This document shows, piece after piece, positions 58,611 through 64,000 of a stretch of 64,000 nucleotides of DNA. The notes under the pieces are model-generated. The model saw nothing but the letters and a program-made list of their open reading frames with translations. It did no database searches and was not told the DNA's origin. The DNA lies in assembly GCF_958295425.1 (NCBI RefSeq), contig NC_081149.1:4757701-4821700 (forward strand), read 5' to 3'. Every line of letters starts with the position of its first letter. The stretch's first letter is position 1. The position numbers and the translations under genes were made by a program. The DNA is from Solea solea (taxonomy: Eukaryota > Chordata > Actinopteri > Pleuronectiformes > Soleidae).

Positions 58611-59044
58611 GAGAGCAGTATTGCCCTTCTCAGATTACAGTCTCTACTGTATTTGTGTGATGTGGTGAAAATCTCTTTTCATCTCCAGTTTGAAATGTAG
58701 CTGGAAAAACCTTGACAAGATACAAAAAAGCAAACAAACATCAAAGATGAAATGTAGACGCAGGATTGGTTGCTAGGCAGCGTGAGAATTCTCTGTGTTT
58801 ATTAAATCACAGTTACTTACTGAGTCAAGGACGGAATAAAAAAACCTCCTTCTCTGAACTCTCATAAAAGCAGCGGCAGCCTTCAGGATGTCCAACCTCC
58901 CGCTGAGTCTAGAGGAGAGGAGTCAGGCGGGGGAAGTTAAGGGGCGTCGCCGTTAAATATTCATGGCTTCACACACTGAGCCACGTTTTATTCAAGGCAT
59001 CTTAATTCAGTGTGGAAAAATATGGAACTGTTCATTCTTCAAGG

Positions 59045-59660
59045 TTCAAGAAGAAGTGGTGGAAACCAAGAACTTTGAAGGAACCAAGACCTTTGAAGGA
59101 AAACCAAAGAACTTTGAAGGAAAACCAAGAACCTTTATGGAAAACCAGGAACTTTGAAGGAAAACCAAAAACCTTGAAGGAAAAGACAAGAACATTGAAG
59201 GGAAACCAAGAACCTTGATGGAAAACCAAAAACCTTTAAGGAAAACCAGGAACTTTGAAGGAAAACCAAGAACTTTGAATGAAAACCAGGACCTTTGAAG
59301 AAAATATAAGAACTTTTAAGAAAAACTAAGAACTTTGAAGGAAAACCATATAACTTTGAAGGAAAACCAAAGAACTTTGAAGGAACCAAGACCTTTGAAG
59401 GAAAACCAAGAACCTTTAAGGAAAACCAGGAACTTTGAAGGAAAACCAAAGAACTTTGAAGGAACCAAGACCTTTGAAGGAAAACCAAGAACTTTGATGG
59501 AAAACCAAGAACCTTTAAGGAAAACCAGGAACTTTGAAGGAAAACCAAGACCTTTGAAGGAAAACCAAGACCGTTGAAGGAAAACCAAGAACTTTGAAGG
59601 AATAGACAAGAACCTTGAAGGGAAACCAAGAACCTTGATGGAAAACCAATAACCTTTAAA
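59045..59660. repeat. 20-bp GAAGGAAAACCAAGAACTTT minisatellite
   Basis: About 30 units, with longer repeating strings (for example the gaaccaagacctttgaagga line near 59080, 59380 and 59465). The minus-strand 202-codon frame (FPSKFLVF-type repeats) is translated minisatellite. Confidence 0.92.
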
Positions 59661-60630
59661 GGGGACATAGTATTATGCAAAATCAACTTTTTAACCATTT
59701 CAATACTTATATTTGGGACTCTGGAGGCCCTACCAGTCGCCAAAGTGTGGAAAAAGAATACTCAGTCCTTTTTTCATGGTCCCCCTTAGTGTAAGTATAG
59801 GCGATAAAACACGCGATGTTGAATTCCCTGCGCTTATGACGACAGCATGCGCATTTCACCGCGAATGTTACCGCCCACCAGTAAGTTTACCTCGAGAGCT
59901 CCACCTTAGCTCCACCTTAGCTCCTCCTTAGCTCCACCTTGTCCCTATAAAATGCCAGAGTGCAGGTGAGGGAGGAAGAGCGGTATTATGTCAACGTGGA
60001 GGGACAAGTGTGCTGTTGGTGGCTGCACAGTGGAGCACAGTGTTTTACACAAACTTCCAGCCTCAGAGGATTTTATATATGAAGCTAATGTGCCGGATAA
60101 AGTCAGCAAACTTGTGTGTTCGCACCACTTCACGTCAGACTGCGGCCAGCGGTCGCCGTATTTAGTCAGCGACCGTATTTCACCGACGTACAAACACACA
60201 CATTTTTAAGAAAAGGTCAAATAGAGGTCATAACTGACCATTCTGACACGTCCTAATTAAACATATTTGTTCAGTACGTCCTCCATGACCGGAGCACAGA
60301 CTCAGTCTGATACAGTCACATACAGCAGCAGTTTATGCAGCGATCAGCGGTGCTGTCCCTAAGTGTTTTTAACTGATTTACAGTTCCGCAGTGTTCGGCT
60401 TGATCCTTGTGTCGGACGTCTCTTCCTGTGACGCCACTCTCGCTGTTTTCCGCACACGCTGCCATGTTGATATTGTCAGAGAACTAGTGGAGGGAGGGGG
60501 AGAGGAATGGAGCGGAGGGAACAGGAGCTGAGCGAGTGAGCGCAGTAAAAAGGACAAATCAGAAACCCCATGGAAGAAGTGGGCGTGTGTTTGCCTGTGT
60601 CTCATTTGCATGTAAAGGGACCATGCACAG
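59658..60630 (+). mobile_element. Probable DNA element interrupting the minisatellite
   Basis: Unique text begins at aaaggggacatagtattatg and ends near ctcatttgcatgtaaaggg. The 20-bp minisatellite lies on both sides, so this looks like a 0.97 kb insertion. It contains a TATAAAA box (59946-59952), the THAP-like frame and a tgtgtcggacg…gacgccactctc segment seen in other dispersed repeats. Clean terminal inverted repeats were not found. Confidence 0.5.
59988..60209 (+). CDS. THAP-like zinc-finger frame inside a repeat element, 73 residues
   Basis: The frame starts 36 bp after a TATAAAA box. Cys8-x4-Cys13 (KCAVGGC) and Cys44-x2-His47 (VCSHHF) give a C2CH pattern like that of THAP DNA-binding domains, found in P-element-type transposases and host proteins. 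The gap between the Cys pairs (30 residues) is slightly short for a THAP domain, and the expected Trp and C-terminal AVPTIF box are not seen. It may be the first exon or a relic of a transposon gene. Stop at 60207-60209. No downstream partner exon recognised. Confidence 0.35.
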   Translation: MSTWRDKCAVGGCTVEHSVLHKLPASEDFIYEANVPDKVSKLVCSHHFTSDCGQRSPYLVSDRISPTYKHTHF

Positions 60631-60639
60631 GGAACAGTG

Positions 60640-60785
60640 CTTGGTTTTCCTTTGAAGGAAAACCAAGTACTTTGAAGGAACCAAGAACTTTGAATGAACC
60701 AAGAACTTTGAAGGAAAACCAAGAACTTTGAAGGAACCACGAACTTTAAAGGAAAACAAGGCTGAACTTTGGAGGAAAGTTCAGT
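60640..60785. repeat. Right-hand remainder of the 20-bp minisatellite
   Basis: tttgaaggaaaaccaag units resume right after the inserted element and fade near 60785. Confidence 0.85.
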
Positions 60786-63700
60786 CAGACTTCAGTGAAA
60801 AAAACAGATTGACACGTGTTTCGATTCATGAGACAAGGACAGAGACACAAGGACAAACATCTCTCCTCAGTAAATGTGCTGACTTTATACTAGAATTATA
60901 AAAAAGGATCCAATTAATTAAAAAAATTATGTCATTGTGTTTCGTTTGGTGTCAAGGCTTCAATGATAAGTTTAAAAGACTCATTTCTAAAAGGTAATGA
61001 AAGATATTGAGGGGAAAAAAGAAAGAAGGAAAGAAGATTTCTGAGGCTTTTATTTTGAAAGTTGAGTCTTTTGCGGTGCATCTGTATTGGTGCAGCTATG
61101 TCGTTAATGCAGTAAAAGTGTTGATACTGTTTGTCTCTCTATAATTAAGTTAAGAGTTGAAACCATCCCCACTTAAGCATTTAGAGCTCCATGTAGCTTT
61201 TGCTGTTATAATAAATTGAATTATTTGACATCTTTTGATGACATATTTATGTATTTTTACGCATTTGTTAGGTTTACATTAAGCGACAGTCACTTGACAT
61301 CACCTGTGCCTAGTGTGTTACGGTTGCAACAAAATCGGCTTAGAGACTTTCTATATCAGTCAATCAATCACTCGTCTTGTGTAATCATTGAGAACAACCT
61401 CTGGAGAGAGAGAATTACACGCAGAGTCAAATGGTAACCACACCATTTTGAATCTGCAAAACCTTTCAACAACTAAATAAACGGAATAAACTGTAATCTG
61501 GATTTATGACACATTTACATTTTAACAAATGTTACAAACTTGATTCAAACTAGAGATAAAATGTCATCATTATCAATTATCAATTATCAATAAAGTGCTT
61601 CAAAGAATCAGTGCAGTATTTAAGTGCACTGATATTTTCTTATAAATATCAGGTCATAAATGTGACGTAAATGTCATAAAAACAGCATTAAATCCTGATT
61701 CTCGTTTATCGTTGCTGTGGTTTCTCTGCGCTCTGAGTCAGACGCATTGATCTGTCTGATTCTCAGACGTGGAGACGTGTGGACCTCAGTGGGTCTGGCT
61801 TCCTCCCGCGTGACGCCGCCGTCACTGGTTCACAACCTCAATTTACAAACTGAATATTCCAAAAGGTTGTGAGAGCGCTGAGCGCTGAGCGCCGCTCGGA
61901 CTGTTAATGTGAAGATTACTGAGGCTGAAGAGAAACGAGGCAAAAATTCTTCTTCATTCTTTAAGGGACTGAAGGGAATTTGAAAGCAGAGACATGATCG
62001 GAGGTAAATTGTTTTCTCCGAGGCGTCGCAGATCAACGAAACCTAAATTGATGTCACAGCTGCTCTTCAGTCGAGGAGGAGATTTATTTAAAGAGGATGA
62101 AGAAGCTGCTCTTTGTGGTTTTTTACAAGCACGGGTTCACTTAGAGATGAAGTGGTTAAATTAATAAGTTATTAACATGTCTGTATGTAATGTTTTCACA
62201 CAGCGTAAATGAACCCTTTAACAACTGTTTTACCAGGTAAAAAAAGGCAGTGTTTATGTGTATGGAATTAGATTTGTGCCAATATTTTAAAACAACACTT
62301 TTTAAGAAGTAAAGAAAATATCAATTTAACCGTTCAAAAATATAAAAAGTAATTTAAAGTATTTTATTGTTTGGAAATACATTTGTTCTTTGCGCCGTGG
62401 TTTTTTGTTTGTGGGCAGGCCTTAGGAAGCTGCCTGCTGATTGGCTACTGAGTTTTGGAGTGACAGCTCAATGGACCGGAAGTAGTCACTGGCTTGAAGT
62501 CGCTGTCCGTCTGGAACTCGTTCGCCAAGTTTTCCCCGTCGACATACGAGAAAGTGAATGTGAGGCAGGATAAACTGCATCTTCTACATGAATCAATGCA
62601 AAGGAGAAAAAAGCAGTGTTTTAGAGAAGAGGACACATCTGGTCAATAACTGATATTTAATTAAGGGAGATATTGGTTTCTTGTACTTGGAGGATGTATT
62701 ATTGTGGTTACACAGTCGTTCTTTATCGTGAGCCTGGAGCAGCAGACTGTGCCTCCAGCTACACTCATGTTATTTTATTGTATTATTGTCATTATTGGTT
62801 AGTTTTGTCATCGCAAAATAAGCAGGAGTTTAGTCTCTTTATGTTTCTCTTCTTCTTTCTCTTGGACTCGAAAAAAAAGAAGAAAAATCTCATCTCGTGC
62901 GTGCAGTGGTTTCCATGCCGTTTATTTGGTTTGGTTTGATTGACGACCCTGGTCTCCAGCTTCCCCCTCTTCTCTCTGGTTTCCATGGTGACGGAAGCAC
63001 GACGTGAAATGTCCGTAATCGAGAGGAATAGAGGATATTGAAAAATGATGAACGTAACAATGGCCTGAAAGGAAAAACATTTGTTGTTGTTGTTATTTTG
63101 TTCCTCCAGCGTCGCTCAGTGTCTTTTAAATGAAACTGCGGGAGGCAGAAAGTCGCGATGAATTCCCCGATCATGTGACTGAGCAGCTGTCGGCGAAAGG
63201 TGACAATTACATTTCAATCATTTTGTTTGATCACCTTCACCAATAAGCTGAAGACACAGCTGTGCTTTTCTCACCGGTGGTTTTTGGAAACCATAATCAT
63301 TTTTGATCAAATCCTATTAAAAAGGAGTGTATTTTTTCTTTTCCTCTCTAGGGGGCGCCACAGCAGATGACCCGCATATTTGATTTAGCAGAGATTTTTT
63401 TTACTTCCTGACACAACGCTCCCATCTATCCGGGCTTGGGATCCCAGTGGCTGTCAATTTAGAGTGGGGATTGGGTGCCTTGCTCAGGGGTAACCCAGAC
63501 CTTGACGTGGCAGGGACTCCAGAGCATAAATGGAACGCGTAATTCAACTCTGAACCATATCATTTCAGTCAGACTCTTAACGTCTGGTGTTGTTCATGTA
63601 AACATGCGAACAGTTTCCCTGATAAAACACTTGGCACAGAATTCCAAGAACATTTTTCAAGGCACTAAATTGTTCTTTCTGAGAATGATGGCGTTAGTTT

Positions 63701-64000
63701 CCACTGACCAGGTTTGCATGGAGACATTGATCCTGCTTAGTGGGGCTAACAGCGAGCTAACTTGCAGTGCTAACTGCTGTAAATTTGGTTTGCTGTAAAG
63801 ATCCGGTTTGTTTAACAGAGACTGATCGGATCGTAACGAAACTGTGTATTTAACTAAATTAAAGTGTCCAGAAGGTTCCTGAACTTTCAGTACAAGCTCC
63901 TCCTCTGAAGCATGTCCTGTCCCCAGATGCCGCGGTGGAAACAAACCTTCCCTAAGGCGAGATATTTCACTCAGGTTAATATTAACCAGAGGAGTGACTC
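60786..64000. other. Right end of the window, no recognisable gene
   Basis: Mostly AT-rich unique sequence. A second copy of the GGGCGCCACAG dispersed repeat lies at about 63350-63500. A near X-box (GTTTCCATGGTGAC, about 62979-62992) and a CG-richer stretch around 61740-61900 might mark a promoter, but no coding frame supports one. Confidence 0.4.

Noticed and set aside
59135..59743. 202-codon FPSKFLVF-repeat ORF
   Set aside because: Translated 20-bp minisatellite in which the repeated stop-free frame is accidental.

Overview
This window looks like nuclear DNA from a teleost fish, probably a spiny-rayed species. The reasons are small spliced vertebrate genes, tRNA-derived SINEs, a LINE 3' end of a type common in fish, foldback elements, dense TA/CA microsatellites and large satellite arrays. 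There is no operon structure, CRISPR array or rRNA. I assembled three protein-coding genes exon by exon; in each, splice phases close exactly and give one continuous reading frame.

Layout. (1) 1-18.4 kb, plus strand: grap2 (GADS-type SH3-SH2-SH3 adaptor), with a probable untranslated first exon at the left edge and coding exons from 5951 to 17972. Its intron 5 (8273-17055) is mostly repeat: a three-copy 2.2-2.4 kb macrosatellite (8839-15617) followed by a 1.4 kb minisatellite. (2) 20.0-34.0 kb, plus strand: fam83f, five exons, 537 residues, ending in a CAAX box. (3) 36.0-43.2 kb, minus strand: a cytohesin closest to cyth4, thirteen exons, 409 residues (coiled coil, Sec7, PH). It converges on fam83f. 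(4) 43.95-52.07 kb: a 63-bp satellite with 129 copies in exact register, including a 55-monomer (3,465 bp) tandem higher-order duplication. It lies about 750 bp upstream of the cyth4 start codon. (5) 52.1-64.0 kb: no recognisable coding gene. It holds minisatellites, foldback and SINE-like elements, a probable DNA element carrying a THAP-like reading frame, and one possible untranslated first exon near 57.36 kb.

Grap2 and Fam83f are neighbours in mammals too (human 22q13), so the identifications and the synteny support each other. Grap2 and cytohesin-4 both point to leukocyte signalling: adaptor recruitment to phosphotyrosine scaffolds, and ARF exchange at PIP3 membranes. Fam83f proteins anchor CK1 at membranes.

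Most notable observations: (a) each macrosatellite unit carries four same-orientation CTCF-like motifs, a perfect palindromic RFX X-box, a YY1-type motif and many ETS cores; (b) the 63-bp satellite has strict indel-free register and higher-order structure; (c) the cytohesin has Asp in place of the catalytic Sec7 glutamate and Ile in place of a phosphoinositide-contacting PH arginine. All binding and functional statements are inferences from sequence; no database search was possible.
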